Assembly: GCA_027488265.1 (NCBI GenBank)
Contig: JAIYCA010000149.1
Coordinates: 1-27,898, forward strand
DNA length: 27,898 nt
DNA from: Planctomycetaceae bacterium
GTDB lineage: Bacteria > Planctomycetota > Phycisphaerae > Phycisphaerales > SM1A02
Direction of reading: 5' to 3'
Below the pieces are notes generated by a model. That model was given only the letters and a program-made list of their open reading frames with translations, was not told where the DNA came from and ran no database searches. How positions within the stretch are numbered: position 1 is the stretch's first letter; each line of letters begins with the position of its first letter. The translations under genes and the position numbers were made by a program. Of the stretch, positions 1 to 8,517 are shown piece by piece.

Positions 1-1177
1 CCGACGGTGCCACGCCGAACTCTTGCAAGATCTCTGCCTCAAGCCACGTCGCGAAGTTTGCGTTCGAAGCCGCGAGCACGCCGCCCGTCGCCGCAGAAAC
101 CTCGCTCATCGGCGTACCTCCGCCAAACATCCAAGTCCCCTTCGACATGGCGTGCGCGTACTTCGGCAAGCGATCGAATTCGTCGCCGAGATCGCCGAAC
201 AACTCCTCCATCATGTCTTCAAGAGTCACAAGCCCGAGCGGCTTTCCATCGGTTCCGCGCACGATCGCGATGTGTTCGTGCTCATCGATAAACACCTTCA
301 TCAAGTCGGTCGCCGGACAACCTTCATCAATGAACGTGATCGGCCGCATGACGCCCTTGAGCGTCGGATCCGCCGGATTCGTGCTCATGAAGTAGATCAT
401 CTCTTTGAAGTTGACGTAGCCCTGAATCTTCGTGCGATCACCATCAAGGCACACGGGAAATCGCGTGTGCGCATCGATGTGCGCCGCAACGATCGCCTTC
501 GCGAGCGACTGTGACGTCGAAAGCATCACAACTTGATCAATCGGAATCATGAGTTCGCGCACGTGCCGTCGCGAAAGCCGCGCTGCACCTTGGATGATGC
601 GCTCTTGATGGATGTCGATGTCCTTCGTCATGCGCGCCATCGCCGCGAGCGATTGAATTTCATCGACCGTTGCTGGCGCGTCATTCACGTTGCGCTTGCC
701 CTCGAATGGGCGATTGAGAAGATGCAAGAGCCACACGAACGGCTCCGCAATTCGTGTGACAACTGCAAGCGGTACAGCGACAAGCGTTGCGAGTTGGCGA
801 TTGAATTTCACGCCCAAGGTCTTCGGAAGAATCTCCGTGAACTGCAGCATCACAAATGTGAATGCCAGTGAGAAACCCAAAATCCACTCATCTCCGAAGA
901 GCTCGTCGAACTGCGCACCGGCGACCGAGGCACCGATCGTGTGCGCCGTCGTATTGAGGATGAGAATCACCGCAATCGGTCGATCGATGCGCTTCTTAAA
1001 GCCGCGCCAAATCTCGCCGGCACGCGGATGCTTCTGCGACAACTCCGCGACTTGACTCGGCGTCAAGCTGAGAAGCGCTGCTTCCATCAACGAACAAAGA
1101 AACGAGATGCCGAGCGCACAACCGATACTCAAGAGAAAGAGGGTCACGCCGCGCAGTATACGACCCAAGGCGCGCAC
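1..1177 (-). CDS. CorC/HlyC-family membrane protein with CNNM and CBS domains (3' end outside window)
   Basis: About 392 codons are visible and the C-terminus runs off the left edge. The translation opens with a hydrophobic segment (FLLSIGCALGISFLCSLMEA), continues through a DUF21/CNNM membrane domain with the family motif TEILPKTLG, then a CBS pair (from about RELMIPIDQVV to LVTLEDMMEELFGDLGDEFD), and reaches the start of the CorC_HlyC C-terminal domain. The family is linked to Mg/Co efflux or tolerance and sits in the inner membrane; the older name 'hemolysin' is not functional evidence. The first start after an in-frame stop is GTG at 1177; GTG at 1147 is an alternative that fits the hydrophobic start better. 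It lies 14 bp after the ABC gene on the same strand, so it is probably the last visible gene of the sigma/kinase/exporter directon. Confidence 0.88.
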   Translation of the reverse strand, partial: MRALGRILRGVTLFLLSIGCALGISFLCSLMEAALLSLTPSQVAELSQKHPRAGEIWRGFKKRIDRPIAVILILNTTAHTIGASVAGAQFDELFGDEWILGFSLAFTFVMLQFTEILPKTLGVKFNRQLATLVAVPLAVVTRIAEPFVWLLHLLNRPFEGKRNVNDAPATVDEIQSLAAMARMTKDIDIHQERIIQGAARLSRRHVRELMIPIDQVVMLSTSQSLAKAIVAAHIDAHTRFPVCLDGDRTKIQGYVNFKEMIYFMSTNPADPTLKGVMRPITFIDEGCPATDLMKVFIDEHEHIAIVRGTDGKPLGLVTLEDMMEELFGDLGDEFDRLPKYAHAMSKGTWMFGGGTPMSEVSAATGGVLAASNANFATWLEAEILQEFGVAPS

Positions 1178-1191
1178 TCACGCATCACCCA

Positions 1192-3093
1192 TCACTCATC
1201 GCTCGACGATCCCGACGAAACCGCGGCAACCTGCGCGGCTTCCTCTGCGTCCTTCATTTCTCGTCGCTCCAAATGCAAGAGCGCTCGCTCGCGATCGGCA
1301 GCGAACTGGTTTGTGTACAGCGCGAAGTACCGCCCTCGACGAGCGAGCAATTCGCGATGCGTTCCTTGCTCGGCAATCCGGCCCTGCTCGATGACGACGA
1401 TCAGATCTGCCCGACGAATCGTCGAAAGTCGGTGTGCAACGACGAAGGAAATGCGCCCACCACTATCGCCGCCGTGCAGAATCTCGTCGACGCCCTCCTG
1501 TACGAGACGTTCTGTCGCCGCGTCGATCGAACTCGTCGCTTCGTCCATCACGAGAATTTCAGGGTCACGTAGCACTGCCCGCGCGAGCGCGACAAGTTGG
1601 CGCTGGCCTGTCGAAAGTCGTTCGCCGCCCTCACCGACTTGCGTGTCGTACGCTTGCTCAAGGCCCTCGATGAACGTGTGTGCGCGCACGCGCCTCGCAG
1701 CGGCTTCGACTTCCGCATCCGTCGCTTCGAGGCGACCGTACCGAATGTTCTGACGCACCGTTCCCGCAAAGAGATGCGCAACTTGCGGCACGATGCCAAC
1801 GCGCTCAATGAGCCAATCGAGCGGCAAATCGCGGTAATCGACGCCATCGATCGTGATGCGACCTGCGCGTGGTTCATAGAAACGGGTCGCGAGCGACACG
1901 ATCGTCGACTTGCCGCCACCCGTGGAGCCGACAAGCGCGATCGTCTGCCCACGCCGCGCGGCGAGCGAGAAATCATGCAGCACAGGCACGCCTTCGCGAT
2001 ACCAAAAGTCCACCGCTTCAAATCGCAATTCCGAGATGCGTCCGTCGGCGGCAGCTGATCGCAGAGAAGCGCGTGATGCATCGCGATCGCGAATCGCAGG
2101 TTCTGTCGACAACAACGTGGCGATGCGTTCCGCCGCACTCGATGCACTCAAGATGTCCGCGAAGCGCTGCGCGAGTTCTTGCACAGGCTGCGCAAACAGC
2201 GCTGCAAACTGCATGAACGCGATGAGCGTTCCGAGCGTGAGCTTCTCATCGGAACGTACCCATTCGACGCCGTGCCACAACACGAGTGCCGCGCCGGTTG
2301 CGGCGAGCATGGACATCAACGGCATGTAGACGCTCGAGAGAATCGCACCGCGCATCGCCCAGAGATTCATCTCGGTTGAAAGCGTTTGGAACTCGGCGAG
2401 ATTCGCGTCTTCGCGCGCCAATGTCTTTGTCGTGCGCGCGCCGAGCAGCATTTCGCCGTAGGACGCGGTCATCGCGCTTGAAACGCGTCGCGCCTCGCGG
2501 CCCGCGCGAAGCAAAAAGCGTTGGAAAATCGCGCTCGTGAGCGCCATAAACGGCACCGCCGCGAGTGCCCACAGCGCGAGGTTCGCGTTTGTCCAGAACA
2601 TCGCGGTGACAACACCGATGAGAATCGCCGAACACCACGCGAAATCAAGCATGACCCACGGGAGAATTCCCGCGACCTTCGAACAATCGCTCGTGAGTCG
2701 TGACACGAGCCAACCCGTTGGTCGCACGTCGAAATACGCAGGCTCGAGTGTTTGCAGTTTGCCGAAGCAATCTCGGCGTAGGCGATCGGCCGTGCGCGTG
2801 GCAACTCGCCCCGCGCCAGAGATGAACGTCCACACACCTGCCGCAAACACTACAAAAACCGCCGCATACGTCACGATCGGCCACGTGAGCTCCGCGCTGT
2901 CGCCACGTCGCGCTTCATCCACGATGCGCCCGACCATCAGTGGCAACATCGTTTCAATCGCAGCGACCACGATGCCACCACCAACGAGCATGCCAACACC
3001 ACGACGCTCCCGCATGGCGCGCGTGATGATGGGCTTCCACACGTGAAGTGTGAAACGCGATCGTGAGTCGTCTTGCCGTTCCACTTCAGACAT
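1192..3093 (-). CDS. ABC exporter half-transporter, catalytic-glutamate subunit (TM288-like partner)
   Basis: A 633-residue type I ABC exporter with an N-terminal six-helix membrane domain (about 30-320) and a C-terminal ATPase. Walker A is GSTGGGKST (389-397), the Q-loop is VPQ (about 435), Walker B is ILVMDE with the catalytic Glu at 518, and the H-loop His is at 554. The signature motif reads LSTGQ (493-497) instead of LSGGQ. That deviation complements the Asp in the partner's Walker B, the pattern of heterodimeric exporters with one degenerate ATP site. Its start overlaps the end of the upstream ABC gene by 8 bp, so the two are translationally coupled. The substrate cannot be read from sequence; lipids, drugs or peptides are all possible. 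Confidence 0.93.
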   Translation of the reverse strand: MSEVERQDDSRSRFTLHVWKPIITRAMRERRGVGMLVGGGIVVAAIETMLPLMVGRIVDEARRGDSAELTWPIVTYAAVFVVFAAGVWTFISGAGRVATRTADRLRRDCFGKLQTLEPAYFDVRPTGWLVSRLTSDCSKVAGILPWVMLDFAWCSAILIGVVTAMFWTNANLALWALAAVPFMALTSAIFQRFLLRAGREARRVSSAMTASYGEMLLGARTTKTLAREDANLAEFQTLSTEMNLWAMRGAILSSVYMPLMSMLAATGAALVLWHGVEWVRSDEKLTLGTLIAFMQFAALFAQPVQELAQRFADILSASSAAERIATLLSTEPAIRDRDASRASLRSAAADGRISELRFEAVDFWYREGVPVLHDFSLAARRGQTIALVGSTGGGKSTIVSLATRFYEPRAGRITIDGVDYRDLPLDWLIERVGIVPQVAHLFAGTVRQNIRYGRLEATDAEVEAAARRVRAHTFIEGLEQAYDTQVGEGGERLSTGQRQLVALARAVLRDPEILVMDEATSSIDAATERLVQEGVDEILHGGDSGGRISFVVAHRLSTIRRADLIVVIEQGRIAEQGTHRELLARRGRYFALYTNQFAADRERALLHLERREMKDAEEAAQVAAVSSGSSSDE

Positions 3094-5101
3094 GCGTGGA
3101 CTCCAAATCTGCGCCCGATTCGCCTGTCAAATCCGCAGCCAACTCTGCGTCCGCGTGATTCTGAATCTCCCAAAGCGTTCGATAGAGCCCAGGCTGCGCA
3201 ATGAGTTCGGCATGTGTGCCACGCTCGATCACGCGACCTTCATCGAGCACCAAGATGAGATCCGCATCCATCACCGCGCTCAATCGGTGTGCGACGATGA
3301 TCTTGGTCTGCGCCGACTTTCGTGCGCGCAACGCCGACAAAATCGACGTCTCGGTATCTGCATCAACCGCGCTCAGCGCGTCATCGAGAATCAAAAGTCG
3401 CGGCTCCGCGACCAACGCGCGCGCGATCGCAACGCGCTGGCGTTGGCCGCCCGAAAGCGTCATGCCCTTCTCGCCGACGACCGTGTCGTAGCCTTCAGGG
3501 AACGCCAAAATCGTCTCATGGACACACGCGATCGTCGTACTCAACTCGACGCTCTCGTCGCGTGCGGCGGCCGCAAGTGCGCCCGCGCGAATGTTCTCAC
3601 GCAACTTCTTCGAATAGAGAAACGGCTGCTGCAGCACGGTTCCAACGACGCTGCGAATCGACGCGCGCGGCACATCCGCGAGCGGTCGTCCATCGACTTC
3701 AATCACGCCCGCATCGGGCTCATGAAAGCGCAACAAGAGTTGCACGATGGTGGTCTTGCCCGAACCCGACGGCCCAACGAGGCCGAGCGTTTGACCAGGC
3801 GCGAGCTCGAAAGAGAGACCATCGAGTACCACGGGGCCACCTCGATAGGCAAAACGCACATCGCTGAATCGAATCGCCAGACCTTGCGCGGATGGCGCGA
3901 GCGGCTTTGCGCGCTCAGCGCGAGGATCGAGGTCGCGCTCCTCGTCTTTCGCAAGAATCTCCTCCAAGCGCGAGACCGCGGCCAATGCTTTGCCAGCCTC
4001 GACCACCATGCGGCCAAGCATGCGCACCGGCCAGATGAACATCGCGACCACAGTGAGGAAGTAGAAGTACGCACCGAGTTCAAGCGAACCGCGCGAAAGA
4101 AGCCACGCGCCCAAACCCACCACAACGACTTGCTGCAAGAAGCAGATCAAATCGGACTTCGCCCAGAAGCCCGCGAACAACTGAAAGAGTCGCGCGTCGG
4201 CGTCGCGAAATGCGCCTGAACTCACGGCGAAACGCGCATTCTCATGCGCCGCACGGCCAAACGCGCGCACCGTGCGAATGCCCGTGAGATTCTCGGTGAC
4301 GTTCGTCGTCATTGCGCCTTCGGCTGTTTCCTTCGCAGCGAAAGACGGCGCCATGCGTCGGAAGTGGACAGCCGTGAACGCAAGCATGGCTGGCACACAC
4401 ACAATCGATGCGAGTGCCATGCGCCAATCGAGAAGCAGCATGATGGGCAACGGCACGACGAGCATGAGTACCGCACGTCCGATTTCAGGCGCTTGATTGG
4501 CGCAGAACGTACGCGTCGTTTCGATGTCCGACGTGCAACGCTGCACGATGTCGCCGGATGGCAGCGCGTCAAGCGTTGCAGGCGGAAGTCGCTGCACGTG
4601 GTCGTACATGCGATCGCGCAAGCGTCGTGCGATGCGCTCTGCGGCACCGGCCGCGAAGCGCGTCTTGAGGTGAATCGCAACACCCGAAATGATCGTGATA
4701 CCGATCATCGCGGCGGCGGGAATCCACAGCGATGCACGCACGCGATCGATGCCACCAAGTGCGTCGATGACCGCGTGTGAGATACGCGATGCGTTCTCAG
4801 GGTTGCCAACGACTGTGTCGAAGACTGATTGCGGTACGAGTGGCGCGATGTAGAGCGCAACCGCCGAGACCACGAGCGCGCCCGTTGCGAGCGCGAAGTT
4901 CACATGCTCGCCATGCGCGAACTTCCAAATCGCGGCGAGACCTGCGCGAACCGATGGTTGCGCTTGAGGCGACGCAGCAGCATCGTTCTTCGCTTCAGAG
5001 TTGTCGCTGTCGTTACCCATAGAGGTGGCCAGTGAAGGGGGCGAGTCTACGCGCGACGACAGGTTTCGTGGTTGCGTGTCGGTGTTCCCCGATATCCCCA
5101 T
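3086..5101 (-). CDS. ABC exporter half-transporter, degenerate-site subunit (TM287-like partner)
   Basis: A 671-residue type I ABC exporter. The first 50 or so residues are polar and low in complexity, the membrane domain covers about 60-370, and the ATPase about 405-650. Walker A is GPSGSGKTT (443-451), the signature is canonical LSGGQ (549-553), Walker B is LLILDD (569-574) and the H-loop His is at 605. Asp574 occupies the catalytic Glu position. With the altered signature of the downstream partner this predicts one weak and one active ATP site in an A/B heterodimer. The start is uncertain: ATG at 5101 gives the full length, while ATG at 5020 removes 27 polar residues; neither has a clear ribosome binding site. 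Three 11-bp direct repeats lie just upstream. Confidence 0.92.
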   Translation of the reverse strand: MGISGNTDTQPRNLSSRVDSPPSLATSMGNDSDNSEAKNDAAASPQAQPSVRAGLAAIWKFAHGEHVNFALATGALVVSAVALYIAPLVPQSVFDTVVGNPENASRISHAVIDALGGIDRVRASLWIPAAAMIGITIISGVAIHLKTRFAAGAAERIARRLRDRMYDHVQRLPPATLDALPSGDIVQRCTSDIETTRTFCANQAPEIGRAVLMLVVPLPIMLLLDWRMALASIVCVPAMLAFTAVHFRRMAPSFAAKETAEGAMTTNVTENLTGIRTVRAFGRAAHENARFAVSSGAFRDADARLFQLFAGFWAKSDLICFLQQVVVVGLGAWLLSRGSLELGAYFYFLTVVAMFIWPVRMLGRMVVEAGKALAAVSRLEEILAKDEERDLDPRAERAKPLAPSAQGLAIRFSDVRFAYRGGPVVLDGLSFELAPGQTLGLVGPSGSGKTTIVQLLLRFHEPDAGVIEVDGRPLADVPRASIRSVVGTVLQQPFLYSKKLRENIRAGALAAAARDESVELSTTIACVHETILAFPEGYDTVVGEKGMTLSGGQRQRVAIARALVAEPRLLILDDALSAVDADTETSILSALRARKSAQTKIIVAHRLSAVMDADLILVLDEGRVIERGTHAELIAQPGLYRTLWEIQNHADAELAADLTGESGADLESTHV

Positions 5102-5103
5102 GA

Positions 5104-5135
5104 TGTCACGGCGGTGTCACGGCGATGTCACTGCG
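5104..5135. repeat. Three 11-bp-spaced direct repeats between kinase 2 and the ABC pair
   Basis: TGTCACGGCG starts at 5104 and 5115, and a variant TGTCACTGCG at 5126. On the transcribed strand the core reads GTGACA three times at exactly 11-bp spacing, about one helical turn. The last copy covers the kinase 2 stop codon; the first ends three bases before the longest ABC start. In-phase spacing suits a protein-binding site, but no matching regulator is recognised. Confidence 0.5.
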
Positions 5136-8100
5136 CTCTCGCGCTTGCGGTATTCCGACTCGCCTCCGCGCGCTGCAACGCTTCCAGTTGACCAACACCT
5201 GGGCGCGGAACCGAAGCTGGATCGACACGGCCCGACCAAACGCGCAATCGACCGCGATTCGAAAGCACCGCAACTTCATCGCGGGTGGGGTTGAATCCCA
5301 CCGCAATCGCAATGCCCGCGGGGAGATCCAAGCGCATCAAATCTTCGACACCCTGAAGGAGATTTTGCCCATCCGATTCGGCATCGAGTTCGATCGAAAG
5401 TATGCGGAGCAAGCCGTCACGCGCGGCGAGCACAAATCGGTCATCGTTTGGGAATGCGCCGATGATGCCGCCGTTGCGCGCGACCTTGGCCGCGCCCGTT
5501 GCCGCGCCCTCGCGATACCCATGCATCGCGCCAGTCACTCCGACGCCGAGAAGTGTCCCGTACGACGCGGCAACAACGCTCTCAATCTCGACGCTTTCCG
5601 GGCTGAACACGCGAATCTCTCGCCCATCACGCACCGACAACACCGGTACATGACACAACGAGTCGACGGAGATTGGCACGAGCGCTTGCTCAGCATCGAT
5701 GAATGCGAAGCCGGAAACCCGATGACGCTCAGGGCCCGAGGTGCCAACGGGCAACGCGGTGCGCCACCGTTCATCACCGCTCTCGCCTTCGAGCACAACG
5801 CAAGTGCGCTCCCGCGCTCCGCACGCTACCGAGGCTTGATCGGGTGAGATCTCGAGCGCTGTGATGCCTGAACCGAAAACTTGCCTTCGCCATCGCTCCA
5901 CGATGCTGCCGTCGCGTGTGCGATCGAAGCGCACGACGGCGCCCGTCGACATGCCAACGTAGAACGAATCGACTCTGTCCGCGTCGCTCTCCGCGAGACG
6001 AGCGACGCGTCGCAACACACGCGCATCAACGCCAACATTGCCAATCGGTTCCAACACGCCATCATCTGTGTGCAGTACACCGAGTTGCCCATCGACATCG
6101 ACAAGATAGATTTTGCCTTCGCTCATCTCGGCGTACGCGGCGAGAACATCGCGCCCGATGTCGAAGTCGCGCGTACCGCCTGAAACTCCGATGCGGTAGC
6201 CGCCGAGCCATTCCAGAACCACTCGATCAGTTGTCGGATCAGGAACCGGAACAATCACACGGCCGATGATGCGCGAATCATCGGGTGAGTAATCGATGCC
6301 CCAGACGTGACCGAGCGTTCCACCGACAAACTCGCGGATTTCAAGGGTGTTCGCATCAATCACGCGAATCGTGTTCGCCCAACTGCTCGCCGCGACCGTT
6401 TCACCGCCACGCGCAAAAGCGATTTCAAAGACTGCGCCGCCCGCAAGTTCACCTCGCCGCTCAATCGCTCCATTGGTGCCGTTGAGTCGAACGATCTCTG
6501 GATCGCGCGAAACTGCAACGACCGCACTTCCATCGTCCGCAACCGCAACCATGCGCGGTCGACGGAAAACTTCCTTCGTGCGCCAACGCTCCGTGATACC
6601 GCCTTGCACAACATCGATCGCGTACATCACGATCGTTCCATCGGCAAGCAGCGCCGTCGCATGGCGCGCACCACGCGCGATGCTCACATGGAGCGGACTT
6701 CCATTGAACGCGACGCGCGCCGAAGGCAAGGTCGCATCCTTCGGAAAGAACATGATCGAGCCGAGGTCCGCGACAACCGTCGCACCATCGGCGTCGGCAC
6801 ACCATGGTCCACCACCGCTGATTTCTCGCCAAGTTCCACGATCGCGATCAAGCTCCATCAATTTTCCAGAACCCAGTGGCGCAAGCACCCGACGCCCATC
6901 GGCGGAAATCGCCATCGTTGGAAAGTACTTGCTCGGAAACTCACCGAATTCTGCGCGCAAATCGTGGATTTCATATGGCTCGGGCTTCTTCGGATCGACG
7001 ATCACCACAAATCCACTCGACACGCCGCACGCAACTTCGCCCGTTTCGCCAGCGACGGCAACGTGCAAAATCTCGCTGTAGATCGGCGCATACAACTCGT
7101 GTCGCGCGATCGATGCCATGAGATGGCGTGCTTCCCATCCACGATCTTCCATGCGCACGCGATCAAGAAGTTTCGCGGCTTCTGCCGGATCATCTTCACG
7201 TATCGCTGCGGTTGCGGCGCGGAGATTCGCGAGTGAAGCCAAGCGCGCGGAACGTATTGAGGCGCGCTCTGCGTCAAACGCGGATTTTCCTGCGACAACA
7301 GCAGCCACAAGTGATGCAACGAACGCGAGTAGCGCCAAGGAAACGAACGCTTTGTTCTTTCGAACGATCCGCGTGATCGACTCGACGCGCGTCATGGGCT
7401 CGGCAACTACAGGTTCGTCCGCGAGGAATCGTCGAAGATCGTCGGCCAACTCAGAGGCTGTGCCGTAGCGCAGCGCGGGTTCCTTCGCGATCGCGCGTCG
7501 AATGATCGCATCAAGTGGACGCGGCACATGCGCGTCGACCAATCGAGGTGCGACGGGTTGCGCGTCACGGACGAGCCGTGCGATTGCTTGGAAACCTATT
7601 CCGCGTATTTCGTATGGAAGACGATCGTTCGTGAGTTCATAGAGAATGAGTCCGAGCGCGTAGACGTCGGCGCGTGAGTCGACCGTGCGATGGTCACGCG
7701 AGAATTGCTCGGGACTCATGTACTGCGGCGTCCCGACCACGCCCTGTTCGAGCGATTCGTTTGAAAGCGGCGCAACAGATTGATCGGCACGCTCAAGCGA
7801 ACGCGCGATGCCGTAATCGATCACGCGCACGCGACCATCTGCACCAATCAAGAGATTGCTTGGCTTCAAGTCGAGGTGCGCGATACCTGCGCGATGTCCA
7901 GCGCCAACCGCGTCGCATGCTTCTGCGAACTTTGCCAAAACGACCTCGCGCGACGGGTTCGTTTCCTTCATCCATCTCGTGATTGCTCGGCCGTTTTCCA
8001 CGAGTTCCATCGCGAAGTACGGACGTTCGCTGCCATCCGCGCTGCGCAAGATGCCCGCCGCAATCACGCGCGCGATGTTGGGGTGATCGAGACGCGCGAG

Positions 8101-8505
8101 GAAGTCCGACTCTCGAAGAAATCGCCGCGCTGCACTTTGTCGCGTACCCATCGTGCTCAGCACTTTGAGTGCAACCAAACGTTGCGGCCTTTCTTGCGCC
8201 GCTTCAAAGACCGTACCCATACCGCCCGATCCGATGACCGCACGGATCGTGAAGCCGTCGACCGAAAAGCCAAGGCACGACGTTGCATCGAACGGTGCCA
8301 TGCGTGCGGGGCTTGAAGGCGCGATATGTACGGTGTCGCCATCAAAGGCGAGAAGCGAACGCACCTCCGCGCGCACTTCTTCCGTGACCGGCGCCGCCGC
8401 CATCCGCGCTTCACGCTCATCGGGTGGCAATCCGCGCACGTCTTCAAAGAGATCTTCGATCGACTGTTGGCGAGAGCTCGCTCGATCATCCGCGGAGTTG
8501 GTCAT
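5128..8505 (-). CDS. Membrane Ser/Thr protein kinase with C-terminal propeller-like domain; non-canonical HLD and DYG motifs
   Basis: About 1125 residues. An N-terminal helical segment of about 80 residues, common before planctomycete kinases, leads into a Hanks-type kinase with glycine loop GSGGMGTV, lysine in ALKVL, HLDLKPSNLL in the catalytic loop, VIDYGIA in place of DFG, and MSPEQF. A single transmembrane helix follows (about 386-406), then roughly 700 residues of repetitive beta-rich sequence resembling WD40/YVTN propellers, probably outside the membrane as a sensor. The catalytic Asp and the metal-binding Asp are kept, but Arg of HRD is Leu and Phe of DFG is Tyr, so activity should be possible but differently regulated. 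I chose ATG 8505 because GAGAGGAAAGG lies just before it; ATG 8520 overlaps the previous stop as ATGA and is the alternative. Confidence 0.92.
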   Translation of the reverse strand: MTNSADDRASSRQQSIEDLFEDVRGLPPDEREARMAAAPVTEEVRAEVRSLLAFDGDTVHIAPSSPARMAPFDATSCLGFSVDGFTIRAVIGSGGMGTVFEAAQERPQRLVALKVLSTMGTRQSAARRFLRESDFLARLDHPNIARVIAAGILRSADGSERPYFAMELVENGRAITRWMKETNPSREVVLAKFAEACDAVGAGHRAGIAHLDLKPSNLLIGADGRVRVIDYGIARSLERADQSVAPLSNESLEQGVVGTPQYMSPEQFSRDHRTVDSRADVYALGLILYELTNDRLPYEIRGIGFQAIARLVRDAQPVAPRLVDAHVPRPLDAIIRRAIAKEPALRYGTASELADDLRRFLADEPVVAEPMTRVESITRIVRKNKAFVSLALLAFVASLVAAVVAGKSAFDAERASIRSARLASLANLRAATAAIREDDPAEAAKLLDRVRMEDRGWEARHLMASIARHELYAPIYSEILHVAVAGETGEVACGVSSGFVVIVDPKKPEPYEIHDLRAEFGEFPSKYFPTMAISADGRRVLAPLGSGKLMELDRDRGTWREISGGGPWCADADGATVVADLGSIMFFPKDATLPSARVAFNGSPLHVSIARGARHATALLADGTIVMYAIDVVQGGITERWRTKEVFRRPRMVAVADDGSAVVAVSRDPEIVRLNGTNGAIERRGELAGGAVFEIAFARGGETVAASSWANTIRVIDANTLEIREFVGGTLGHVWGIDYSPDDSRIIGRVIVPVPDPTTDRVVLEWLGGYRIGVSGGTRDFDIGRDVLAAYAEMSEGKIYLVDVDGQLGVLHTDDGVLEPIGNVGVDARVLRRVARLAESDADRVDSFYVGMSTGAVVRFDRTRDGSIVERWRRQVFGSGITALEISPDQASVACGARERTCVVLEGESGDERWRTALPVGTSGPERHRVSGFAFIDAEQALVPISVDSLCHVPVLSVRDGREIRVFSPESVEIESVVAASYGTLLGVGVTGAMHGYREGAATGAAKVARNGGIIGAFPNDDRFVLAARDGLLRILSIELDAESDGQNLLQGVEDLMRLDLPAGIAIAVGFNPTRDEVAVLSNRGRLRVWSGRVDPASVPRPGVGQLEALQRAEASRNTASARAQ

Positions 8506-8506
8506 G

Positions 8507-8517
8507 GCCTTTCCTCT
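8507..8517 (-). promoter_or_regulatory. Ribosome binding site of kinase 2
   Basis: On the minus strand GAGAGGAAAGG precedes ATG 8505 by a few bases and overlaps the end of kinase 1. It is one of the few strong Shine-Dalgarno sequences in the window and favours the 8505 start over 8520. Confidence 0.55.

Noticed and set aside
3050..4219. Plus-strand ORF of 389 codons over the ABC genes
   Set aside because: It is Arg/His-rich and antisense to well-supported ABC transporter motifs.
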